From an uncultured Collinsella sp. (GTDB lineage Bacteria; Actinomycetota; Coriobacteriia; Coriobacteriales; Coriobacteriaceae), in assembly GCA_900545555.1 (NCBI GenBank), contig UQZI01000106.1:1-5284 (forward strand): a DNA stretch of 5,284 nucleotides, written 5' to 3'. The stretch's first letter is position 1; every line of letters begins with the position of its first letter. A program made the position numbers and the translations under genes. This document shows positions 1 through 5,195 of this stretch, in pieces. The notes beneath the pieces were generated by a model. The model did no database searches. It worked only from the letters and a program-made list of their open reading frames with translations, and had not been told where the DNA came from.

Positions 1-712
1 TACCGGTGCCCGGAGGGCCCACCAGCAACACGCCACGCGGGATCTTGGCGCCCAGCTTGCGATAGCGATCTGGATCGCTCAAAAAGTCACGGATCTCCTC
101 GAGCTCCTCGACTGCCTCGTCCACGCCGGCAACGTCCTCGAACTTAACCTTGGGGCGCGTGGCCTCGTTGGTCTTGGCGTTGGTCTTGCCAAACTGCATG
201 TTCCTATTATTGGCGCCCATCATCTGGCGCATAAAGTAGAACATGATGGCGATCAGGGCAATCGTCGGAAGCACACTCATCGCCAAGTCGCCCCAAAAAT
301 CGGGATCGTTGGTGTTGACGATGTACTTGGTATCGGGGTGCTCCGCCATGAGCTCGGCAAGCGAATCGGAACCGACATAGGTCGAGGAAAAGCTCTTGAG
401 CTCGCTCGTGTCGCCCTTGTCCTTTTTCGTCTTCCAGTAATGACCCGTCACGCTTCCGTCCTGAACCGTATAGGTCAGATCTTCGACGCGATCCTGCTTG
501 ATGGCGCTGACCATCTCACTCGTCGCGAGCTTTACGGTATTGCTGGAGTTGGCAAAGCCGGAGCCCATGTTAAAGAAGGCGTAACCCAGGAGCGCGCAAG
601 CCAAAAGAAAATACAGCCAGCCCGTACGCGTGGGCTTCTTGCCTCCGGGCATCCCCGGGATCTTTGGGTCCCGGGGAGTCTGGGAATTGTTGTCGTTACG
701 GTCGTCGGGCAT
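1..712 (-). CDS. ftsH: ATP-dependent zinc metalloprotease FtsH, N-terminal part (3' end outside window)
   Basis: FtsH is a membrane-anchored hexameric AAA+ protease that extracts and degrades misfolded membrane proteins and some short-lived cytosolic proteins. Seen here are 237 residues: a polar, Pro/Gly-rich cytoplasmic start (1-30), a first membrane segment (about 31-47), an extracytoplasmic domain (about 50-143), a second membrane segment (about 145-161), a linker, and the start of the AAA domain with FEDVAGVDEA at 191-200. The window ends inside Walker A (GPPGTG, 232-237), one base into the codon expected to encode its lysine. The Walker B, SRH and HEXXH zinc sites lie outside the window. 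The ATG at 710-712 is one base from the hpt stop codon, and a GGAGG (725-729) inside the hpt 3' end lies 12 bases upstream, so translation is probably coupled to hpt. The domain order and sequence fit FtsH well; the truncation is only the window edge. Confidence 0.97.
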   Translation of the reverse strand, partial: MPDDRNDNNSQTPRDPKIPGMPGGKKPTRTGWLYFLLACALLGYAFFNMGSGFANSSNTVKLATSEMVSAIKQDRVEDLTYTVQDGSVTGHYWKTKKDKGDTSELKSFSSTYVGSDSLAELMAEHPDTKYIVNTNDPDFWGDLAMSVLPTIALIAIMFYFMRQMMGANNRNMQFGKTNAKTNEATRPKVKFEDVAGVDEAVEELEEIRDFLSDPDRYRKLGAKIPRGVLLVGPPGTG

Positions 713-713
713 C

Positions 714-1262
714 TTACGAATAAACCTCCGGTTTCAAAATGCCCAGATACGGAAGGTTGCGATAGCGCTCGGCATAGTCGAGGCCGTAGCCCACCACAAA
801 GGCATCGGGGCAATGGGTTCCAACATACTTGGGTGTGACGGCCGAGACGCGGTCCTCAACGTCCTTCCACAGGAAGGCAGCGACCTCCAGCGAGGCGGGC
901 TTACGGCTCTCGAGATTCTTCATCAGGTACTTGAGGGTCAGGCCCGAGTCCAGAATGTCCTCGACAATCAGCACGTCGCGACCACGGATGTCGATATCCA
1001 GGTCCTTAATGATACGCACGATGCCCGAAGACTTCACACCGTCGCCATAGCTCGAAACAGCCATGAAATCGATGTTGGTCGGCAGCTCGATCTTGCGCAT
1101 CAGGTCGCCCATAAAGACCACGGCGCCGCGCAGGACCGCAATCAGCACCAGATCCTTACCCGCGTAGTCGCGAGTAATCTGCTCGCCTAGGCGAGAGACG
1201 ATACCGTCGATATCCTCCTGCGTAAACAGAACCTTCTCGATATCCGGATGTTGAGAAGCCAT
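714..1262 (-). CDS. hpt: Hypoxanthine (guanine) phosphoribosyltransferase
   Basis: This purine-salvage enzyme transfers the phosphoribosyl group of PRPP to hypoxanthine or guanine, giving IMP or GMP, in the cytosol. The 182 residues match the usual bacterial length. Visible landmarks are the LRG loop (44-46, in AVLRGAVVF), SSYGD of the flexible catalytic loop (70-74), the PRPP-binding motif VEDILDSGLT (100-109, acidic pair E101-D102), and the C-terminal VVGYGLDYAERYRNLPYLG block (156-174) that contacts the base and metal. The start is supported by AAAGGG shortly upstream of the ATG. It lies between tilS and ftsH, an order familiar from Bacillus, where these three genes also adjoin. Its stop is one base before the ftsH start, so the two are almost certainly co-transcribed. 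Exact base preference (hypoxanthine versus guanine) cannot be read from the sequence. No key residue appears to be missing. Confidence 0.97.
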   Translation of the reverse strand: MASQHPDIEKVLFTQEDIDGIVSRLGEQITRDYAGKDLVLIAVLRGAVVFMGDLMRKIELPTNIDFMAVSSYGDGVKSSGIVRIIKDLDIDIRGRDVLIVEDILDSGLTLKYLMKNLESRKPASLEVAAFLWKDVEDRVSAVTPKYVGTHCPDAFVVGYGLDYAERYRNLPYLGILKPEVYS

Positions 1263-1318
1263 GACAACCCTTTCTTGTGCTTATCGCCCACGCACCGCCG
1301 CATGGACGCGAACTACAC

Positions 1319-1324
1319 ATTCTA
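1319..1324 (-). promoter_or_regulatory. Possible -10 element for hpt-ftsH
   Basis: In the tilS-hpt gap the minus strand reads TAGAAT, five of six matches to the sigma-70-type -10 box. It would start a transcript with a leader of about 50 bases before hpt. No convincing -35 lies 16-18 bases upstream (the best is a weak GGTAAA/TGGTAA). hpt could equally be read through from tilS, since I see no terminator in the 147-base gap (1263-1409), which otherwise shows nothing recognisable. Confidence 0.3.
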
Positions 1325-1409
1325 GCAGCGCACGGGGTATATTTACCAGCACGTGCGCCATCAGCGCGGGAATACCGTCAACGTCGCACAGAATAGCTGG
1401 CGCGAAGCG

Positions 1410-2951
1410 CTATTCCGCATCGACCACACGAAGCAGATATGCCACGCGCGTTGCGGCCGTGCATTTAAAACGCTCGTCCGCGCGAACGCCCGCGACCCAT
1501 ACTACGGCACCTCCCGGAGCCGTTCTTACCACGGGTACGCCAGAGCGGTCTGAAACAGGAATGCGCGCCTCGTTTAACAGGTCTGACACTTTCTTGCTTC
1601 GGCCGTTCATCCCCAACGGGCACATCACGTCTCCCGGCACAGGGCTATCCACCCACAGGCGCGCCGATCGTGCCTCGGTGGGGATCTCCCCGCGCGAGCC
1701 GGCTAACATCCGCTCGCCATCGCGGTCGGCAAACCCCAGGGCCGCCGCATCCACCAAGGCCGCAACCTTTCCGGCAGCAGCAAGCTCGCGGGCACGGTGC
1801 ACGATATCGCACCCCGGCTCCACAGCCATCGGCTCCGCTGTCAGCATATGCCCCGCCCCCAGCGGCAGACAACCGGGAACGGAGATCCAATCGGCCACTA
1901 AACCCTCGCGCGCCGCCGGGGCCTTGAACGCCAGCATGCCAAACTCCACACGGGCATCAATTCCCGCAGGAAGCGTAACCGAGCCCGAGCCCGCAGCGAC
2001 GCAGGCGAGCACGCGCTCCACGTGCCGCATCTCCGGTCGCGCGTCGGGATCGATGCGCTTAATCGCCAACCGCACGATACGCCGTGCAATCACAACCTCA
2101 GCGGCGGCAAGACGGCGCGCATCGAGCACCAGTGCGCCCGCCGCTTCCTTGCGCAGGCAGCTTCGAAACGCCTGTGCCGAAAGCTGGGAAAGAAAGGCGT
2201 CTTCGTCGCCCAGAATTTCGCAAGCGGCGCCAATCGTCTTACAGACGCTCGCGTTGCGCCGTGCCACCACCGGCATCACCCGATGGCGTACATAGTTGCG
2301 CAGGTACGAAACGTCCTCGTTGCTTTCATCTTCCCGCCATGGCTGACCGTGCACCTGCAGATAGCTCACGAGCTCATCGTGCGTGAGGTCGAGCAAGGGG
2401 CGAACCACAATGTTCCGACGGCGCGGAATGCTCGATAGACCCGCGGGACCCGACCCTTTAATGGCATTCATCAAAAATGTTTCCGCGCGGTCCGACGAAG
2501 TATGCGCGGTACAGATACGAGCCGCCGTCCGCGGTGCGCCCGATTCAGCACAAAGTTCGCGAACATATCTCCGTGCCGCGGCATAGCGCACCTCGCGAGC
2601 CGCAGCCTCGATATTGCCCGATTCGTCATCAAAATAGGCATGCTCAACACACAGCGGCAAGCCGTATTGCGCGCACAGGTCACGTACAAAGGCCTCGTCG
2701 CCATCGGATGCCTCCCCGCGCAGATGATGGTTTACATGCAGCACGTGCAATCGCTCGCGCGCAATGGGAGCGACGCCGCGCCCGTCCTGGATATCCAGCT
2801 TTGATGTGCAAGCCATAAGGAGCAGCGCCGTCGAGTCCGCACCGCCTGATACCATGAGCACTACGGGGGCAGCGGCCCGCCGCGTTGCCAGGGCGCTCTT
2901 ATCCGTCCTCGGCGCGGCATGATGTCCATAGTGCTGAGATACCGTTGGCAT
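1410..2951 (-). CDS. tilS: tRNA(Ile)-lysidine synthase
   Basis: TilS attaches lysine to C34 of the tRNA-Ile with anticodon CAU using ATP, switching it from AUG to AUA reading; it is normally essential. The protein has 513 residues, long for the family (E. coli about 430, Bacillus about 470). An N-terminal PP-loop ATPase domain shows SGGADST (35-41), HVNHHLRGEASDGDE (72-86) and RPLLDL (184-189), followed by EDESNEDVSYLRNYVRHRVMP (207-227). The C-terminal domain carries GMNGRSKKVSDLLNEARIP (448-466) and SGVPVV (470-475), typical of the TilS tRNA-binding tail. The usual HHxDDQxET motif is degenerate here: AHTSSDRAET (149-158) keeps one His, one Asp and Glu-Thr. A strong AGGAGG (2958-2963) six bases before the ATG fixes the start. 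Hand-counted GC reaches about 72% in one 60-base line (1741-1800). It heads the tilS-hpt-ftsH cluster and is divergent from walJ. Confidence 0.95.
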   Translation of the reverse strand: MPTVSQHYGHHAAPRTDKSALATRRAAAPVVLMVSGGADSTALLLMACTSKLDIQDGRGVAPIARERLHVLHVNHHLRGEASDGDEAFVRDLCAQYGLPLCVEHAYFDDESGNIEAAAREVRYAAARRYVRELCAESGAPRTAARICTAHTSSDRAETFLMNAIKGSGPAGLSSIPRRRNIVVRPLLDLTHDELVSYLQVHGQPWREDESNEDVSYLRNYVRHRVMPVVARRNASVCKTIGAACEILGDEDAFLSQLSAQAFRSCLRKEAAGALVLDARRLAAAEVVIARRIVRLAIKRIDPDARPEMRHVERVLACVAAGSGSVTLPAGIDARVEFGMLAFKAPAAREGLVADWISVPGCLPLGAGHMLTAEPMAVEPGCDIVHRARELAAAGKVAALVDAAALGFADRDGERMLAGSRGEIPTEARSARLWVDSPVPGDVMCPLGMNGRSKKVSDLLNEARIPVSDRSGVPVVRTAPGGAVVWVAGVRADERFKCTAATRVAYLLRVVDAE

Positions 2952-2979
2952 TCGCTTCCTCCTCTATTCGTCCGCACTC

Positions 2980-2985
2980 ATTGTA
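2980..2985 (-). promoter_or_regulatory. Possible -10 element for tilS
   Basis: The minus strand reads TACAAT, five of six matches to the -10 consensus, 28 bases before the tilS start codon and just upstream of its strong ribosome binding site. There is no clear -35 at the right distance. The box lies in the 48-base divergent gap shared with the plus-strand walJ gene. The walJ -10 is not clear; TATCCT at 2984-2989 would leave almost no leader. Confidence 0.33.
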
Positions 2986-2999
2986 TCCTTTGGAATCTT

Positions 3000-3809
3000 A
3001 TGTCTCGCCTGCACCTTCATATCCTCGGCAGCGGCTCAAAAGGCAACTGCGCACTCGTCGAGGGGCCTCAGGGGCTCATCATGATCGACAACGGCCTGTC
3101 CCGCCGCGAGACACTTAAACGCATGGCGGAGCTTGGCCTCTCGGCAGACGACGTCGCCTCTCTTGTAATCACCCATGAGCATGGTGACCATATCAAGGGG
3201 CTCGATGTATGGTGCAAGCACTGGCATGGTCCCCTCTTTGCCAGCAGGGACACCCTTTCATGCAAAGAAAACCTCGCGCACCTGCCCGTAGAGGAATTTG
3301 ACCCCGGCGACACGCTCCCCATTGCCGGCATCCACGTGCAAACCTACTCAACATCGCACGATGTCATCAATCCTGTCGGCTATCGATTTAATGCTCTCGA
3401 TGATTCCATTGGGTTTGCCACCGACACCGGAGAGTTATCGAGCAAGGCCATAGGCATCCTCAAAGACTGTCGAGTTCTCGCGCTCGAAAGTAACCACGAT
3501 GTAACTATGTTGCGCGAAGGAGCGTACCCCCGCTTTCTTCAGGAGCGCATCCTGTCCACAAAGGGGCACCTCTCCAACAACCAGGCCGCCGAAGCCGCGC
3601 GCGAACTTGTTACCGATCGCACCGAACAGCTCATCGCCATGCATATCAGCCAGGACAATAATCGTCCAAGCCTTACCGTCAAAAGCTATGCCAACGCGCT
3701 TGATGCAAGTCTCGATGATGAACTCGGCAGTTCTGCCACCCGTCTTCAAGGGCCACGGAAGCTCTCGATACGCCCTGCAAGCCAGTATCAACCGACAACC
3801 ATTCAATAG
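3000..3809 (+). CDS. walJ: MBL-fold metallohydrolase of the WalJ/YycJ type (probable DNA exonuclease)
   Basis: This is a cytosolic metallo-beta-lactamase-fold hydrolase. WalJ/YycJ relatives are described as 5'-3' DNA exonucleases and in Firmicutes often sit in the walRK operon; here no two-component genes are present. The 269 residues open with the family signature LHILGSGSKGNCALVE (6-21). Metal-binding motif HEHGDH (59-64; H59, H61, D63, H64) follows, then H120 in STSHD, D142 in ATDTG, LESNHD (162-167), KGHLSN (188-193) and H215 in MHIS. All expected metal ligands appear to be present. I chose the ATG at 3000 because family homology begins right there. The in-frame ATG at 2919 would add 27 unlike residues and overlap tilS antisense. 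The ribosome binding site is weak (TTTGGAA). The tail after about residue 240 is not recognisable. Family assignment is firm; the exonuclease role is inferred from relatives. Confidence 0.93.
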   Translation: MSRLHLHILGSGSKGNCALVEGPQGLIMIDNGLSRRETLKRMAELGLSADDVASLVITHEHGDHIKGLDVWCKHWHGPLFASRDTLSCKENLAHLPVEEFDPGDTLPIAGIHVQTYSTSHDVINPVGYRFNALDDSIGFATDTGELSSKAIGILKDCRVLALESNHDVTMLREGAYPRFLQERILSTKGHLSNNQAAEAARELVTDRTEQLIAMHISQDNNRPSLTVKSYANALDASLDDELGSSATRLQGPRKLSIRPASQYQPTTIQ

Positions 3810-3824
3810 CCCCTCAAGACAACA

Positions 3825-3858
3825 AAGGGGGGCTGGGAATCACTTCCCAGCCCCCCTT
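3825..3858. terminator. Shared bidirectional intrinsic terminator between walJ and hsp20
   Basis: A perfect 15-bp GC-rich stem (arms 3825-3839 and 3844-3858) closes on a four-base loop TCAC. On the minus strand it is followed by a U-rich stretch (UUUGUUGUCUU), so it should end hsp20 transcripts well. On the plus strand only two Ts follow the arm, making it weaker for walJ, though the stem is very stable. It begins 15 bases after the walJ stop and 32 bases after the hsp20 stop. Confidence 0.9.
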
Positions 3859-3890
3859 AACTCATACTCTCGATTGAAGCAGAGCCATCG

Positions 3891-4322
3891 TTAGTCGATG
3901 GAGATCTTCGTAACGTTCTTCTTCTCGACAATCTTGGGAACCGTAACCGTCAGGATGCCGTCAGCATACTTAGCCGAAAGGCCCTCGCTCGAAGCGTCCT
4001 TCAGATACACGCCGCGCGTCGCGCTGTACGAGCTAAACTCCTTCTGCAGGAAGTTCTTGCCCTCGTTCTCCTCGTCCTCCACAACGTTCACGCTAATCGA
4101 CAGGCGACCCTCGTTAAGCTCAACGTCGATATCATCCTTAGCGACGCCGGTCAGATAGGCCTTGACCTCATAACCATCGCCCTTGTCCTCGACATCAACG
4201 GGGAACGCCTTGGAAGCAATCGAGTTGTTTGCAAGATCGGTCATATCATCAAACAAATCGAACAGCGAGCTAGCAGAAGGACGAACGCCAAAAACCGAAC
4301 GATAAGGAACCATGCTTGCCAT
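3891..4322 (-). CDS. Small heat-shock protein, Hsp20 / alpha-crystallin family
   Basis: This ATP-independent chaperone holds unfolding proteins soluble as large oligomers in the cytosol. With the chosen start it has 143 residues, a normal bacterial length. The N-terminal arm (1-37) is rich in Phe/Leu (FDLFDD). The alpha-crystallin domain runs about 39-131, from FPVDVEDKGDGYEVKAYLTGV (40-60; usually LPGV, here Thr for Pro) to the signature AKYADGILTVTVPK (117-130). It ends in an I-x-I motif (ISI, 140-142), the oligomerisation anchor. The acidic insert VEDEENEG is also typical. The ATG at 4320-4322 is preferred over an in-frame ATG at 4353-4355, because AAAAGGAG (4331-4338) sits eight bases before it and the 11 extra residues do not resemble the family. 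The Shine-Dalgarno lies in a hairpin, suggesting heat control at translation. The gene converges on walJ and shares its terminator. Family is certain; a specific name (ibpA, hsp18) is not justified. Confidence 0.95.
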   Translation of the reverse strand: MASMVPYRSVFGVRPSASSLFDLFDDMTDLANNSIASKAFPVDVEDKGDGYEVKAYLTGVAKDDIDVELNEGRLSISVNVVEDEENEGKNFLQKEFSSYSATRGVYLKDASSEGLSAKYADGILTVTVPKIVEKKNVTKISID

Positions 4323-4328
4323 GTTTAC

Positions 4329-4346
4329 CACTCCTTTTAAGGAATG
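4329..4346 (-). promoter_or_regulatory. Candidate RNA thermometer hairpin burying the hsp20 Shine-Dalgarno
   Basis: In the hsp20 mRNA leader, CAUUCCU (4346-4340) can pair with AGGAGUG (4335-4329) across a UAAA loop. That gives a 7-bp stem with one internal U-G wobble, containing the whole GGAG core, six bases before the AUG. A short, wobble-weakened stem of this kind, with UCC(U) pairing to AGGA, resembles the layout of known small-heat-shock thermometers (fourU type, cyanobacterial hsp17). The ROSE signature itself is not seen. The pairing is seen in the sequence; temperature sensing is inference. Confidence 0.5.
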
Positions 4347-4349
4347 CCG

Positions 4350-4368
4350 AGTCATCTTCTAGGTGACT
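4350..4368 (-). promoter_or_regulatory. Second, imperfect hairpin in the hsp20 leader
   Basis: AGUCACCU (4368-4361) can fold on AGAUGACU (4357-4350) with one C-A mismatch and a three-base loop. It lies directly upstream of the hairpin that covers the ribosome binding site. Thermometer leaders often stack several such hairpins, but chance is possible. It would also bury the rejected upstream ATG at 4353-4355. Confidence 0.3.
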
Positions 4369-4388
4369 GGGACTTCTTTTGACGCTCT

Positions 4389-4417
4389 TATATATGCCCA
4401 CCCAGTGCTCATATATA
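4389..4417. repeat. Inverted repeat TATATATG / CATATATA in the divergent control region
   Basis: Perfect 8-bp arms (4389-4396 and 4410-4417) are separated by a 13-base GC-richer spacer. The arm centres are 21 bp apart, close to two DNA turns, so both arms face the same side. This could be an operator between hsp20 and the plus-strand membrane-protein gene. Because the arms are simple alternating A/T they may also be -10-like elements or chance; I found no good -35 for hsp20 near them. Confidence 0.4.
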
Positions 4418-4494
4418 CATCGACTATAAAGTTTTTTGAGTCCAGTACTATAAGCATATCTAAGTGTGTATGACTCAGGTCTTAGTAAGGTTAA

Positions 4495-4507
4495 GGTTCT
4501 TTGAACC
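4495..4507. promoter_or_regulatory. Short palindrome overlapping a possible -35
   Basis: GGTTC-TTT-GAACC is a perfect 5-bp dyad whose right arm overlaps the candidate -35 TTGAAC. Just upstream, AAGGTT occurs twice in tandem. The placement would suit an operator, but the element is short and could be chance. Confidence 0.25.
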
Positions 4508-4530
4508 AGAGCTTAAATAAGAAGTATGTT
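4501..4530 (+). promoter_or_regulatory. Possible promoter for the 155-residue membrane-protein gene
   Basis: TTGAAC (4501-4506) and TATGTT (4525-4530), each four of six matches to consensus, are 18 bases apart. A start near 4537 would leave about 60 bases of leader containing a 10-codon ORF. The match is modest. Confidence 0.3.
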
Positions 4531-4558
4531 CGCAGCTACAAATAACAAGGGGCTTACA

Positions 4559-4591
4559 ATGAGCGCGTACACGTTGTTGGTAACGAGCTAA
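4559..4591 (+). CDS. Possible 10-codon leader peptide (MSAYTLLVTS)
   Basis: An ATG with AAGGGG seven bases upstream opens a 10-codon frame ending in TAA at 4589-4591. The next gene starts nine bases later, and its own ribosome binding site (AAAGGG, 4590-4595) overlaps this stop. The arrangement would allow translational coupling or leader control. The peptide has no run of one amino acid typical of attenuation and I see no alternative hairpins. Another reading is that AAGGGG is only a chance purine tract. Function unknown. Confidence 0.3.
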   Translation: MSAYTLLVTS

Positions 4592-4599
4592 AGGGCATC

Positions 4600-5067
4600 A
4601 TGGACGACCAAAACCAGAACAATATGTTTATGCCGACGCAGGGCGAAGATACTTCTACGCAGCCGCCACGGTTCCATCGCCCCCACATCTCGCAAGAGCC
4701 CATTAATGATCCTGAGCCCGATTATGTGACGAGAAATCGATATCAAACGCTCGAGGATGCCCAAACGGGACGTAAACATATGGGCGTTGCCTCGGGAGAC
4801 CCTGTATATCTGAAAGACGCACCATTATCTAAAAACAGCGCAGCTAGCGATGAGCCGATGAGAGCATCCGCCGCTCATCAACAAAGAGGGCCTCGACCCA
4901 AGCAAACCTTGACGCATTCGGCTCGCTATCTCGAAACGCCAAAACAGGGAAAATCAATCTTCGTTTCGTCAAGTAAACGACGCAAGCAGCATCAGCTGAC
5001 AATTCTGCTTTTGATCATTGCGGCCATAGCAGTTGCCCTTGTTATACGATTTATTTTCTTTAAATAA
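4600..5067 (+). CDS. Unrecognised protein with a C-terminal membrane anchor
   Basis: I do not recognise this 155-residue protein. Residues 1-125 are polar, rich in Gln, Pro, Asn, Ser and Thr, with no clear domain, and probably largely disordered. A basic patch SSKRRKQHQ (124-132) precedes one hydrophobic helix (about 133-154, LTILLLIIAAIAVALVIRFIFF), and only one Lys follows. There is no N-terminal signal peptide. By the positive-inside rule the long N-terminal part should be cytoplasmic and the protein tail-anchored. The ATG at 4600 follows AAAGGG by four bases, rather close. Hand-counted GC is about 47% over 4801-4860, well below the roughly 72% of one tilS line. It is divergent from hsp20 and converges on the 5S rRNA gene. 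The coding call rests on an uninterrupted frame, a ribosome binding site and a plausible membrane helix; it may be a lineage-specific protein. Confidence 0.75.
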   Translation: MDDQNQNNMFMPTQGEDTSTQPPRFHRPHISQEPINDPEPDYVTRNRYQTLEDAQTGRKHMGVASGDPVYLKDAPLSKNSAASDEPMRASAAHQQRGPRPKQTLTHSARYLETPKQGKSIFVSSSKRRKQHQLTILLLIIAAIAVALVIRFIFFK

Positions 5068-5098
5068 AGGCTCAATACCAAAAACAACAAGATCGTCT

Positions 5099-5121
5099 GG
5101 TGTAATTGAGTCATTTACACC
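5099..5121. repeat. Nearly perfect 23-bp dyad downstream of the membrane-protein gene
   Basis: Arms GGTGTAA (5099-5105) and TTACACC (5115-5121) are perfect. Inside them TGA (5107-5109) mirrors TCA (5111-5113) around a central G at 5110, with only the T/T pair at 5106/5114 breaking symmetry. So 10 of 11 position pairs match. The interrupted but continuous symmetry looks like a protein-binding site more than a terminator, as no T tract follows. It might also fold in the transcript upstream of the 5136-5163 hairpin. No known regulator site could be assigned. Confidence 0.5.
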
Positions 5122-5131
5122 CCGTAAACGC

Positions 5132-5163
5132 AAAAAAGGGGGAGGCCGCGAGGCCTCCCCCTT
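5132..5163 (-). terminator. Intrinsic terminator of the rRNA operon
   Basis: A perfect 12-bp stem (arms 5136-5147 and 5152-5163) with GGGGGAGGCC on the plus-strand side and a GCGA loop is followed on the minus strand by six Ts (5132-5137, the first two also able to pair). It lies about 33 bases past the 5S 3' end, the expected place. On the plus strand the arm is followed by TTCTTC, so it probably also stops transcripts of the convergent membrane-protein gene. Confidence 0.93.
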
Positions 5164-5176
5164 CTTCAGTTTCGAT

Positions 5177-5193
5177 GACGGCTCGGTGCCGTC
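5177..5193 (-). other. Small hairpin just after 5S rRNA
   Basis: GACGGC and GCCGTC form a perfect 6-bp stem with a five-base loop, directly downstream of the mature 5S 3' end and before the terminator. It would be part of the precursor transcript and may matter for 3' maturation; that role is inference. Confidence 0.35.
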
Positions 5194-5195
5194 CA

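Noticed and set aside
630..1190. A 186-codon plus-strand frame over hpt
   Set aside because: It is the antisense of a clearly recognised hpt gene and shows no domain of its own.
1261..2295. A 344-codon open frame on the plus strand, antisense to tilS
   Set aside because: Its translation is low-complexity Ala/Arg/Ser/Thr typical of a shadow frame in GC-rich DNA, it starts on the hpt start codon, and the opposite strand encodes an unmistakable TilS.
4323..4355. An 11-residue N-terminal extension of Hsp20 from the ATG at 4353-4355
   Set aside because: The strong Shine-Dalgarno and family start favour 4322; the extension would overlap that Shine-Dalgarno and has only a weak site of its own.
4381..4460. 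Possible CIRCE or HspR (HAIR) operator upstream of hsp20
   Set aside because: GAGCACTG resembles one CIRCE half but the partner half is absent. CTTATAG-N6-ACTCAAA only loosely resembles CTTGAGT-N7-ACTCAAG, with wrong spacing and mismatches.
4349..5114. GAGTCAT or its reverse complement occurring three times (4349-4355, 4470-4476, 5108-5114)
   Set aside because: A 7-mer with mixed orientation and spacing over about 770 bases is weak evidence of a repeat family; treated as chance.
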